From assembly GCF_023278565.1 (NCBI RefSeq), contig NC_064682.1, positions 3,782,001-3,846,000 of the forward strand: a DNA stretch of 64,000 nucleotides, in the 5' to 3' direction. The notes under the pieces are model-generated. The model did not search any database. It saw nothing but the letters and a program-made list of their open reading frames with translations, and was not told the DNA's origin. A program made the translations under genes and the position numbers. Positions 1 through 11,982 of this stretch are shown here, piece by piece; positions within the stretch are counted from its first letter, which is position 1, and every line of letters starts with the position of its first letter. Source of the DNA: Colletotrichum lupini (lineage: Eukaryota; Ascomycota; Sordariomycetes; Glomerellales; Glomerellaceae).

Positions 1-154
1 TCTATTTAGCCCTCTTAAACTAGCCTTACTACGGGCTATACTATATTACTTACTAGCGGTACGATTAAGTTATAGAGATTTTAAATAATATTATTAACGT
101 TTTAATTATAATAATACTTTAATAACGTGCTTTTATAGAGAGGCAAAAGACGTA
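1..154 (+). repeat. LINE fragment, left piece of a split copy
   Basis: This stretch is the reverse complement of about 20186-20345, part of the 3' region of the LINE at 19.8-22.8 kb, with RIP-type differences. The match ends at a TA that is also the insertion site of the MITE at 155-698. The missing continuation of the same LINE sequence lies at 701-843 but in the opposite orientation. Confidence 0.7.
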
Positions 155-698
155 AGTATTACGGCTAGCTAGTTATAATAAGTATATTAGTAAAAGTTAA
201 GGCTACGAATACTAAGTAAATAGTATTATAGTTATAAATAGCTTTCCTAAAGCTATATTTATAAGTTATAAAGTAGGTAAGGCTTTAGTAATTAATTATA
301 GTCTTATTAAAAGGGGTTTTTAATAAAAATAACTAAAAGTAATTATAAGATCTAATACTAAGTTAATTATTAAAAAAGCTATAAAAAGTTTATCCTTAAG
401 CCCAGCTTAAGTCTATCCTATATATAAGTCTCGTTCTTAAATATATCCTTTATTTATATATTTACTTAACGGGCCCCGTATCTTAAATATACGGGCTCTA
501 TATTTTTAAAAAACGGGGTCTATATTTTTAGTATATAGACTTTTTTATTTTTTATTATTACGTAACTTATCTTATAGTTCTTCTATTCCGTAAGAGTTAT
601 CCTATATTCTTATACTCTTATATATATAATATATTATAGCCGTTATAAGCTTACGGGGCGGGCCCTGGTTTTAGTTATATATATTAAGTCGTAATACT
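155..698 (+). mobile_element. 544-bp MITE-like element, copy 1
   Basis: The element begins AGTATTACGGCT and ends AGTCGTAATACT, giving a short terminal inverted repeat, and it is bounded by TA on both sides (153-154 and 699-700). It has no readable transposase. TA duplication and size fit a non-autonomous Tc1/mariner or pogo-type element. Copy 2 (845-1388) is the same length in reverse orientation, and a partial copy lies at 1486-1745. The copies differ mostly by C/T and G/A transitions, as expected from RIP. Confidence 0.7.
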
Positions 699-700
699 TA

Positions 701-843
701 AAGCCTCGTAAGTTAGTAATTAATTTTTTAAAATAGGCCTTAAGAAATCCTATAGGGCTTATAGGCTCGGGCGTACTATGAGAATAGAGGGTTAACTACT
801 GTTACCTTCTTACTAGCGTTAATTAATAATAAACTAAATAGCT
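701..843 (+). repeat. LINE fragment, flipped loop between MITE copies
   Basis: This matches about 20048-20180 in the same orientation. It is the direct continuation of the LINE piece at 1-154, but inverted relative to it. The two pieces join cleanly at the MITE insertion point once the loop is mentally turned round. Confidence 0.65.
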
Positions 844-844
844 T

Positions 845-1388
845 ATTATTATAACTTAATATATATAACTAAGACTAGGGCCTGCCCCGCAGGCTTATAA
901 TAGCTATAATATATTATATATATAAGAGTATAAGAACATAGGGTAACTCTTATAGAATAGAAGAACTATAAGATAAGTTATATAATAATAAAAAATAAAA
1001 AAGTCCGTATACTAAAAATACGGACCCTATTTTTTTAAAATACGGAGCCCGTATATTTAGGATACGGGGCCCGTTAGGTAAATATACGAATAAAAAATAT
1101 ATTTAAGAACGAGACTTATATATAAAATAGACTTAAGCTAGGCTTAAAAATAGACTTTTTATAGTTTTTTTAGTAATTAACTTAGTATTAGATCTTATAA
1201 TTATTTTTAGTTATTTTTACTAAGAACCCCTTTTAATAAGACTATAATTAATTACTAAAGCCTTATTTACTTTACGATTTATAAATATAGCTTTAGGGAA
1301 GCTATTTATAACTACGATACTATTTATTTAATATTCGTAGCCTTAACTTCTATTAATATACTTATTACGACTAGCTAGCTATAATACT
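845..1388 (-). mobile_element. 544-bp MITE-like element, copy 2 (inverted)
   Basis: This is the reverse complement of copy 1 along its whole length, ending AGCTATAATACT followed by TA at 1389-1390. The left terminal bases have diverged and the expected TA there is lost. With copy 1 it forms a 544-bp inverted repeat around a 146-bp loop. Confidence 0.7.
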
Positions 1389-1485
1389 TAGTAAGCTATA
1401 CCGTACTATTATTACTAATAGTTAATATATTCGTACTATTTAATTAGGTTTTCGTAGGGTAAACTTACTAAATAGGAGCAATTAA

Positions 1486-1745
1486 AGTATTATAGCTAGC
1501 TAGTTATAATAAGTATATTAATAAAAGTTAAGGCTACGAGTACTAAGTAAATAGTATTATAGTCGTAAATAGCTTCCCTAAAGCTATGTTTATAAGTTAT
1601 AAGGTAGCTAAGGCTTCGGTGATTAATCGTAGTCTTATTAAAAAGGGGTTTTAATAAAGATAGCTAAAAGTAATCGTAAGATTTAATACTAAGTTAATTA
1701 CTAAATAAGTTATAGGAAGTCTATCCTAGAGCCTAACTTAAGTCT
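1486..1745 (+). mobile_element. MITE-like element, truncated copy 3
   Basis: The first 260 bp of the same family in direct orientation to copy 1, starting AGTATTATAGCT after a TA. Similarity stops near 1745. It is a little less RIP-mutated than copy 1, keeping for example more CG-rich codon-like words. Confidence 0.6.
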
Positions 1746-1927
1746 AATTTAATAGTCTATGCCGTTATTAACTCGCGAAGATATATCGCTTATATTAAAA
1801 TACGATAGTAAACGAATTTAAAAAGCCGAATTAATACGGACTTTAAATAGAGTAAAACGGCTAGTTAAAGAAGAAAGTTTAATAGTATAAGCCAGAGCCC
1901 CTATAAGCTCTTAAAGCGCTTCGCTCC

Positions 1928-1961
<34 letters not shown>

Positions 1962-2105
1962 TATATAAAGGCTCTATGCGTTTCTCTTTTCCTTTTTCTT
2001 TTAAATAAGGGAGCTTTATTTTGCTCCTTATTACTTTTATTATTCGCCTTACCTTTTTTTTAATCTATTCTTTAGTACTCTTATAGTATTACGCGCCGTA
2101 GTTAA
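1746..2105. other. AT-rich spacer with a 27-base T run
   Basis: No gene is readable. The conspicuous feature is an uninterrupted run of 27 T at 1930-1956. It could be a slipped homopolymer or the poly(A) tail of a minus-strand retroposon, but no such element was identified beside it. Confidence 0.5.
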
Positions 2106-2702
2106 TAAATATAAAAAACGACGATACTACCCCTCCTGCATATAATAATAAGGAGCATTTTAAAACCTATGCCGTTTCTAAATATAATTAGATATTACTA
2201 AAAAATAATAAAGAGATAGACTAGTAGTGGTCTTTACTAACTAAGATCCTTTCGTAGCTATTATTAGTAGGCTATATTATTTTTCTTTTTACGTTCGCCT
2301 TGCTAAAGAGGTCGTAAGTTCTCGAAAGTATAAGTAAGGTTAGGTAGACAGTATTATACTAAGTTAACGACTATTTAATTACTCTAGCCTCTATGCTCTT
2401 AGGCATTATATTTATTAGCTTAGCGTAGCTATAGTTTAAGTAGCGTGCGAACTATATTTAAATATATTAATATATTATTATATAAGACGCCGTACTTAAC
2501 TAGGTTCTGCGCGCGTTAATACTTATAAAGCTATAGTTCGACGTTAGTTAACTCGCTTATTAGGTTTTTATTAACTATTTTAAATATATATACGGTATAC
2601 GGGGGTTAATAGTTTATAACGTTAATAGCTACTATAACTATTACCGGTTAGTAGCTAGTTATATCTTACGTTTTGTGCGGCATCTACTAATATTTACTAA
2701 AT
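2106..2702 (+). pseudogene. RIP-degraded ORF, probable membrane protein
   Basis: One plus frame runs almost 200 codons with no frameshift and no TGA; all its stops are TAA or TAG that a single RIP transition can create. It would start at an ATA (a G-to-A change of ATG) just before a polar, proline-containing segment (NDDTTPPAYNN). Strongly hydrophobic segments follow, including VGYIIFLFTFALL and ASMLLGIIFISLA, so at least two membrane spans are likely. The end is a TAA after LLIFTK near 2702. The family is not recognised. The clean single-frame reading over a region with this stop pattern is the main evidence that it was once coding. Confidence 0.4.
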
Positions 2703-5700
2703 AAACTACGTCGCAAGACGGAATAATAGCTCAGAAGACGTTATTAGGAGCTAGTTTTTTATATTTTTATTTTTTAGTTTATTTAAAAATTAGTATTATA
2801 TTTCCTTTAAGAAAGAGTAGATATATAGTCATTTAGCATATACATAATATTATTTTTAGCCGTACTTAGATATAAAATAACTTAGATATTAAATATTACA
2901 ATATTTATTAGCTTTACTTAGAATACTATATATATAAGCGGATCCCTATATCTTTATTACTCTTCTCTACGGTATAATATTAAATTCTACCTAACTTAGC
3001 TCTGCTTATATCGAAATATTATATTCCCCTATAAAATAATATTATATATATAAGTATTATACTAAAAGCGCCTGTTTTTATAATAGTAAACGATTGTTAA
3101 ATATATAATAGCGTTTAAAATATTTATTTATATAGCCTATATAGTAGAGGGTAATATTATAAACTACGCCGTAAAGCTAAACTAGTTATTAACTATATAA
3201 AGTAATAATATCTCGTTCTAAAGCTCGACTCTTCCCGTAAACGTTATATAATACTAAAATCTACTCTCTATAGGTATACTTATATACTATTAAATACTTA
3301 CGAAGATACTAAATTATTTATAAAATATATTAAAATAAGCGTAATAAAATTTAATAAAAAGACTTAGATTACTATCTTTTTTAATAATTATAATACTTTA
3401 AGTACTACTACGTTAGATCTTAGGGCTAGACCCGCGGCGTATATAGTAATAAAAAAATATAATAAATACTTACTAAAGTAGACTAAGAGTTAAAAAAAAG
3501 AGCGCGTTTTAGCCGTAGTTTTAGAGAGAGGTTTACTTAGCCCGAAATATAATAATATATTAAATTGCTTATTATACGTTAAAAAGGGCTTACTTTAGAA
3601 GTACTATTAAGCCGAGTTTAAGCTTAATAATCTCGGGGGTATTTTAATAATAGCGTTAAAATATTAAAAACTATTTTATATTAGGGAACTAGTCCGTATG
3701 GAGTTAAAAGAAGTTTTAAAAAGGCTAAGAGTGCTTTGCTACCTAAATATTATTAAGTTTATTTAAGTATATATAATACTTACCTCTTTTTGTACTATTT
3801 TCGAGGCTATGGCTATTAGCCTCTTATATATAGTAAAATGCCCGATATATTTAAGTAAAGCATAGCTAGGTACTATAGTTAGGTAGGTAAGTAGATAGAT
3901 AGGGCTAGATAAATACGATTATATATTAAAAATCTAACTAATACTTACGCCGATTTAAGTTATAAATAGCCTTAGCTATTTAGAGGGAAAAGGCTTAGAA
4001 TATACTTCGATTAGTAAAGGAAACGTATTAATAACTAACGCAAGAGTAGTAAAGATCGGTAATTAGCCTACTTCCCGATTAATATAAGCTTAAATTTTAA
4101 TATTTAATATTAGAAATCGTATATATAGCCGAATAGTACTTTTACTAGCCGCTTAGAGGCTATAGCTACCGTTATTTTATAGCTCTTAGCTATATTATTT
4201 AATTCTTTATATAAAAGTATTATAAAAAAACGCTAAGTATCGACGACCTCGGCCGCTAGGCTCCTAACTCAGACGGGTTTACCTTCTTAATTATAATCGA
4301 TTTTATATTATTTATTATTAAGTTATAAAGTATTCGTTTTATTAGTTATATTTAAGGTTCGCGCTAAAGATCTAAACGACTAACTAAGACTTATAATACC
4401 CGCTTTTAAAATATTACGATACCGAGTATCTTTTTAATCTTATTAGTTTAATATACGTTACGATTTTTCTACGGGAGTACGTATATAAAAATAGGGTAAT
4501 ACCGGTACCTAATTAAATTTTTTTTTAGCTATTTCTTACTTTACTAAAAATAGGTAGCTAATTATACTTATTACTTATGCTCTATAGCGTTATAACTATT
4601 CCCTAGACTATATACTTTAGTTTTTTAATTCTTTAGTCCTTTCTTATATTTAATATTCGTCTATACTTATTTATATATTATTATTATTAGTTTTCTTCTC
4701 GGATCCCTACTCTCTTAGTTATAAGCGCTTATAAACTAAGCTACTACTTTTTACGCAATCTATTTTATTAATATAAATATTAGTTTTACTTTTTTAAACG
4801 TCCTATTTCGTATAGGACGGGCTCGGAAATAACTTATTTATTTTATAAAGAAGTATTTAGTCTATTAGCTTCTTATTTATTACTACTTACTACTTAGTCC
4901 TTAGAATACTATTTCCTTACTTAGTCCTACCCTTTTTTTAAATATAAACATATTTTACCTAACTTTCTAATTATTAACCTTTTTTACTTACTCTAAGAAC
5001 CTAGCTCTTTTTAATATACTTCCCCTATTCTCCGGACCCTATTTAAACTTTATTATAAATATATTAACCGTACTTTTTTAGTACTACGCCGTGTTTTATA
5101 AATAATAAGGTTATATTATTACGATTTCTTTTATAAGTTATATTATTAGCGCTATAAAAAACGATAAGTTCTTAATTAAAGTTTTTAAAAGTATTAGTAA
5201 GCTTTTTATAATAATAGTAGCCGGATTACTTTTATAACCACTTTCCGTTTTTTTATTTTACTCTCGTAGGGATCTATTATTATAGTAGTAGTAATAATAA
5301 TAACCTTTTTCCCCTTTTTTTAACGCCGTATTTACGAGTTATATTTAAGAGCTTACTAAGCGCTCGCTTATTTAATAATAGTAGGGCTTAGTTTTTATTT
5401 ATAGTTAATAGCCGGCTATTTATAGCTTTAACTATATATTTATTTTATTATAACGGCGCTAATAACCTTTTTATAAGTAGGCCTAATAGCGTTCTATAAT
5501 AAGGTAATAGGACGAACGTTTAATAAAGCTTATATTAATTATAATACCGGGGCCGTGCGCATCTCGATTTAATTATCGAGGCTACTTATATTCGAAGCGG
5601 GCTAGTATTTACTTATATAAATACTAAGAGTCCGCTTATTAAAGAGCTACCCCTTTATTATAACCTTATAAGCCGAGGTAGAATAGGATATTATCGATCT

Positions 5701-7029
5701 TTTTATTAAACTACGTAGGGGATTTATTTTTAGTTTTATTTAGTATTTTTATAAGCGCGCCGTACTATAGCTAACTTTTTCTTTAGTCCGCACGGCGTTA
5801 GTATATTAATATAGGATTACGAGGTAGTGCTTATAATAACTACGGGCTATAGTATTATAGCTTAGGCGCCGTACTTTAAGAAGCTAGTTTATAAATATAA
5901 CTACTATAGAGGCCGCACGTAGTAAATTTATTTTATATAATAAGTAGCTAACTTTAATAAGTTAAAGAAGACGTAATAATACGAGGCAGTCTTTATAACT
6001 AATTATATTAAATATTATATATACGGCTAAGTTTATTCTAAATCCTATATTAAATAATAATATACTAAATAACGGCTACGTACGTATATTATAACCTAGC
6101 TATTCTTATTAGTTAATGTGATTAACTAGTTACGAATAGATCCTTAAGATTTCTATTTTCTTAGATATAAAAATATAGGGGATGTCCGTTAGTAATCTCT
6201 AGACTCTACTACTAGAGTGTGTTAGTAACGAGTAAATTACTACGTATACCCTAATATATATCCTAAGCACGGCCAACGCTAAGTAGCTAATTAATAAGTA
6301 TTTTTATAGTAATAATAACTAATTACGTAGTAAACCGACTTATATAAAGGACTTTAGTATAAGAGCGCGGCTTTATATTAATAGCCCTAACTTTATAACT
6401 AGCTTATAAAGCGAAGTATTTAACTTATTTAGCTATATATTACTTAACGTACTTAGAAATATAGGAAATATATTAGTCCTCGGTACGCTCTTTATTGTTA
6501 ATAATAAATAATTTTTAGCTAGTTTCGTAGTATTTATTATAAATATAATACGAGACGTTTTTTACAATCTTATAGGTAGGTTTTAAATAAATAAGAACTA
6601 CCCTTTATTTTCTAAGTTTTAAAGAAGAGAAGATATGCGCTAGTATTTCTAAACTAACGTATAGCTACGGGAGCTTAATTATTAGCTAGCTAGCTAATAC
6701 GTTTAATACTTTATATTTAGCTCGTCTTTTTTCTAATTAGTAATAGATATTTAAGGGTTTTTATATTATAATTATTATAAAACTCGTTTAGCTTCGGGAC
6801 TAATATATCGAATTATATAAAAGAAAAACGGAAATAAGGGAAAGGATAAGCCTTATATATAAATATTTATAACGCGATCGCGCAATAGTTCTTATTATAA
6901 CGTTCGGGTTTTAAAAGTGATTTTATATAGAGCCCTTAGTATAACTAGCTAATTTAGATATTATATAAAACTAGGATAGTATTTACTATTCGTACCCGTC
7001 CGTAGTACTAATTATTAAAGAGCTATATA
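2703..7029. other. RIP-mutated tract, no gene identified
   Basis: Long plus frames interrupted only by TAA/TAG can be followed in parts, for example about 3.1-3.8 kb and 4.0-4.6 kb, and they are rich in polar residues. No conserved catalytic or structural motif could be recognised. The stretch 2.75-3.05 kb looks non-coding. No terminal repeats or LTRs were found that would define a transposon. Confidence 0.4.
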
Positions 7030-9650
7030 GGTAAGCTTAATATCTAGAGGTATTATAATCGGACTTAGGCCAGAAGGTATTATAAAAAGGGTATAGTAAG
7101 AGGGGGCGGGCTAGGGAAGAAGTGCTTATATACTGGGGTTACTACGTCCGCTATTAGTAGCTATAGTAGTAGCGCGGCCTATAAAAAATATTAAAAATAA
7201 GAAGGACGTAAACGTAGATTAAGTAGTTAGCTATAAGGCTTAGTACTAACCTATAGTATATATATAGATTTACTATAAGTATCGCTTAGTTACTTCGGCT
7301 TCTAGTACTAGCCGATATAATTTTACTAATCCTTAATAAACTACTAAAAGTCTATATATTTTTATTAGTACTTATATCGCCGCTCTTAAGATGACTAGCG
7401 GACGCTATATTTAATATATAAGTAATTTTATTAGTGCCTTTTCTAATAGTATGGGCTATTAGCGCTATAAGGTTATAGGATTTTATAGCTTTATAATAGC
7501 TATAATACTAAAGTATACTAATTTCTTAATAATCGCACGTCGACGCTATGCCTTAGATACTCTCTAAAGATAAGGGTAATATATGCTTTTCGTAAGCCCT
7601 CTTTTAAACATAAAATCGGTTACGGTAATAAATTTAATCTAGCTAAGCGACCGGGCCGGTTGCGGGGAATTGCAGGGAATTAACGCTCTATAATTAAATT
7701 TAATATTAACTAAGGTAGAGTTAGTAAATAGGAGCGTATATAGCCGTATCGGCATAAACGTTACTTTATTTCCCCTATTTACTTTATATAAAACGCGGCT
7801 AGTTACGGGCCGGACGCAGATCGGTTTATAATAATAATAAGGGGCTAGATCTGGGCTAGCGCTTTAATTTCTAAGCTGCGGTATAGAGAAATAGGACTAT
7901 TATAAGCGGGGCATTACTAGCTAGCTAGCCGGCTAGTTAAACCTTATAAAATATCGCTAGTATAGTAGTATTAGCCCTCGGAGTTTATAAGGATAATACC
8001 GTAGTTCGAGGGGACGGAAGCCTTTTTTATAACGTCGTTCGACTTAGTACTAAATAGCTACCTTCGAGAAGTAGATTACTAGGGGCTGTGAATACGGGGA
8101 GGGAGACTTAGTATATAAATAGTTATTAATAAAATAATTTAATCCCTAATCTTTAAGTAATATACCCCTTTATATACTTATTACTAACCGTAAAATTAGT
8201 TTTAGCTACCCTATAAAAAGACGTTACTAAGATATAACTTTACAATAGTTAGTAATATATTATAAAAAGCGATATAAGCGTAGCTTAGGGGGGCTAGGGG
8301 AGCTTTTTTAATAAGACTAAGAGAAGCTCCGTTTTAAACTTACCGCTTATTACTACTCTAGCCCGAGGCTCGTTCGGTATTATTATATTTTTCTAAGCAA
8401 GACGTTTATATTTTAATACGTAATATAGAAATAGTAAGGCCTACTTCGTTACGACTTTTTAGTTATTAATAAATAGTTCTTATATTATAGGGACTTAGCT
8501 AGGCTTAAAACGAAATAATAAAGGATAGCTTTTTTACTCCTTATTAATAACTAGATTTTATAGCCGCTCTTAGCTTATTAAAGAAGCTATAAGAGGCTAG
8601 TTAGAGCTATTACTATTTATTATATAGCGATCTTATATTAAATCGGTCGATTATATTAATAAGGTTAGCTCTATATAGTAAATACGGGACTATTAAAACG
8701 TACTATAGCTAAGGTTACTTATTACTTACTTATCGTAAATTCGAAGGCCTAGCCTATAGTTTAGAAAGCACATATTTACTAATTAACGATCGTTAAACTA
8801 AAAAGAATATTACTTATTAGCGGTGATTCGATTAGATATAGGGCCTATAAGTAAGATAATAGTCTTTTTTAATAAATATTAGTAAATATATATAGGCGCG
8901 CTTATTAAGATCTACGCCTACTTTTCTTACGACGATACGCTAACTACTTAAAAACTTATAATAAAGTAAGGTTTTAACGAGATATTAAAGGATATTAGTT
9001 ACTAATAGCGAGGATGCCTTAAGTTTTTGCTCGGATCGGATTATTAATAAGGAGGATATCTAACTTAGATATGTTCTTTATTAAAGATAATAGTAGTATT
9101 TAGTCGGGGTTAGGGTAGATCCTTTTAGTTTAATAGCCTAAACTTATATAATTATAGATTAGTAAAATAAAATATATATAAATATAGAGCCCTTTAAAAC
9201 TACCGAGTAGTTAAAAGGTCGCTAGTATTCTAGCTAGGCTATTTAGGTTAATACTATCGTAGTTACGTTATGTTTAACTATTTCAAAAGGCGTAAACCGG
9301 TCCGGTAACGGATTAAGGACTAGCCTTATAGCTACTACTCCGTAAGTTATATAGATAATAATTCTAAGTAGAGGAGGATAAAGGGTATTAGTTTTTTTTT
9401 TATTCTAAGTACGTAAACGTTTTAAAAAGTTAACCCTTTATAAATATCTCTATAAGCGATTCTTCCCTAGTAATATATATTAATATATATATATCTTTTT
9501 AATTTAATCCTTAAGGCTAATATATAGTAAACTTTATAGTAATCGTAGCTATATAACCTTTCTATTTACGTCTCCCTTATTTCTAACTTATAGTCGAAGA
9601 GCGCTTTTTCTAACTAAATTTACGTAACGGGATTATCCTAATTTACTTCC
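7030..9650 (+). repeat. Inverted large repeat, left copy
   Basis: This copy matches the reverse complement of about 61880-63970. Landmarks shared by both include the AGCTTAATATCTAGAGG word near 7030/63975 and the paired AAAAGCTCCCC / GGGGAGCTTTTTT segment near 8300/63255. The copies differ largely by transitions. About 420 bp at roughly 7107-7525 has no counterpart in the other copy. Plus-strand frames are readable in 8.7-9.4 kb but match no family I know, so the element class is unknown. The repeat may extend further left, because the other copy runs off the window. Confidence 0.7.
7107..7525. repeat. Insertion unique to the left repeat copy
   Basis: Between a G-rich word near 7105 and the shared AATAATCGCAC word near 7527, this copy has about 420 extra bases. 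No clear terminal inverted repeat or target duplication could be seen, so it may be an insertion here or a deletion in the partner. Confidence 0.5.
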
Positions 9651-10100
9651 TCTATTATTAATAACCCTAGCTTTTGTAATATAATTAATATTAACGAGCC
9701 TTTATTTATCGCTAAGTACAGGTCGCTAGGTTAGCCTACCGAATAGTACGAGAAGTAAAAAATAATAACAAAGCTTATATTAAGAGAAGGTCGCAAAGCT
9801 GGGATCCCTACTATTATTTAGTATTATAAACTTAATTAGGCCTATTTTATAAAAAGACTATATAATAAAATCTAGACTAATCTAGCTGCGCTTTATATTA
9901 ATATAAAGAATCCTTTTATATTAAAAAAAAAAAAAAAGATAAGTTAAAAAGAAGAGGTAGTACTAAAGACTTCTCTATATAAGCTATTAAATAAAGTTAT
10001 TCCCTTATAAAAAACCGTAGATTATCGCGCCCCTAATTAAATTTATTAATATTGCTAACGGATATCCCCTTAGCTAGCAGGCTATTCGGGCTACGCTCTT
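9651..10100. other. Spacer with A15 run
   Basis: Homology with the right-hand repeat ends near 9650. A run of 15 A lies at 9923-9937. No gene or transposon was recognised here. Confidence 0.4.
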
Positions 10101-10109
10101 AACTTTTTA

Positions 10110-11945
10110 CCCAATTCTTCTTAATATTTATTATTAATACGTACGTAAGTTTATTACTAAAGTATTAATAGCTAAAAGCTCTTCTCCTTACTAAAGCCCG
10201 CGTCCGCAATAGCCTCGTAACTACCCTCGGGCACCGGACTAGTATTAGCCAACATAGTTAACCCCGAGCCAGGCTCTATAGTACCCCCGGAGCTAAAGCT
10301 TATTTTAAGAGTTAAGTAATATTATAATACCGAGGTATAACTAACTCGGCCTAGTTTAATAAAAAGCTAGCTCGATATTATTAATAACGCTCCCCTTTTA
10401 GCTAAAGGACTTTTAAAATATATAGTATTTATTCTAATTAAGTCCGCTATAACGTCTATTTTAATAGCCCTTATAAAAAAAGCTAAATAGTACTAAGTAT
10501 AAAAAAAAGTCTTTTTAATTATTATATAGTCCGTTAATAGTATTATCGCTAGCTTTTTTATATCTATTATATTAGTATAAAATACTCTTTAAAACTATTA
10601 AATAAGTAAGTATAAAAAAGACTACTTATAAATAAAATAAAGCTAGCGGAGTACTATAACGCTTATTAAGTTAAAGTACTTATTAAATAATATACGTACG
10701 TTATATTATAATGCTTAATAAAACTATATAGTATTAATAAGGACGCCCTAGACCTAGCTACCCTTATTAAAAATAAAGTTCTTATTTAGATAAAATAAAA
10801 GCTAAACTATAACGTTACGAATACCTATACCTACTTCGAACTTAACTTAGAAATATAAGCTAAGAGTAGTAGCCCTATAAATACTACGCGTAGCGTAAAA
10901 TAATATTAAAATAACCTCCCCGGCGCATACGGCTTTTAAAAAATAGGGTATAATAATATAAAAAGCTAAGAGAATAGACTTGTGCTTTAAAGATTTTTAT
11001 CTATTCTAGAGCGCCTAATATAGTAATATACTACTTCCCGGCTCCTTATCTATAAGTTTTTAAGTAGTAAGCGGATCTTTAGTATACTCCCCGATAGCGA
11101 TATATTACTATTTGCGTATGTTTTAATAAGCGTTAGTTATGCCCAAAACGAAGCTTATAAGTGCATAACCGTCTAACCTAAATACTAGCTCTAGTCCTAG
11201 TTACGATATCCGCCTATAGGGTTTAGGTACTAGAAGATCGGGCACAATTATTAATTAACTAATAGCCTTCGTCGAGCATAGTAGTATAGTATATTAAGAA
11301 GGGACATCTATTAGTATAACTAGATTAATAAACGTTTACTAAACATATTACTTAATATAACGACTCTATTCTAAGTATAATGGTTTATAACCTTTTAGGC
11401 TCTAGGTAATAGCTAGAAGACATCGAAGCTTTATATATTATTCTAATTTATTAAAAAAGCTCGCGTATAGCAATAGAGTAGCCTAATACTATTAGAAACC
11501 CTTTTTTCTCATCACTACTATTTAGTATAGTTTTTTATTATAAGGGGTCTCGTCTAGCTTAGCGGGCTTATTATTACCTCTATTATAAAAAATATAAAAT
11601 TTTACGCATTAGTAATCTTTTTTTTTGTTATTAAGCTTCTCATAACTAAATAAAAAAGAATTAGTTTATACTTAGACTAAAGCTCAACTTATAAACCACT
11701 CGTTTAGCGATATTTAACTTATTTACTAATTAAATAAGTATAATTAGTACTATATCTATCTAAACTAATAATAGTATTGAGGTATTATATTTCGTAAAGT
11801 AGGATTAAGTTAGCGGACGGGGTATTAACGCTACGTCGTTAGTTAGAAAGTATCTATGAGTAGCTAACCTTATTAAAGAACAAGGGGTAGAAATAGAGTA
11901 GGTTAACCTTAAAACCTTAATCCCCGGCATTAATCACGGCAGCTG
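10110..11945 (+). pseudogene. RIP-degraded coding relic, unrecognised
   Basis: Plus frames here carry mainly RIP-type stops, but the open frame changes along the stretch, so indels or introns are present. The best-preserved part, about 11.6-11.94 kb, reads with segments such as QVQLVLYLSKLIIVLRYYIS-like text (Q from stops) and ends in PALITAAA directly at the LINE tail. The family is not known to me. Because the LINE has landed exactly at the end of this readable frame, and a plus-strand C2H2 tail resumes beyond the LINE at 13.62 kb, the two may be halves of one gene. That link is inference only. Confidence 0.35.
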
Positions 11946-11950
11946 CCTCG

Positions 11951-11982
11951 ATTTGATTTAATTTGATTTAATTTAATTAATT
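11951..11982 (-). repeat. LINE 3' tail repeat
   Basis: Two copies of ATTTGATTTA followed by ATTTAATTAATT. On the minus strand this is a simple A-rich tandem tail directly after the end of the LINE body, as expected for the 3' end of a fungal non-LTR retrotransposon. Confidence 0.6.
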
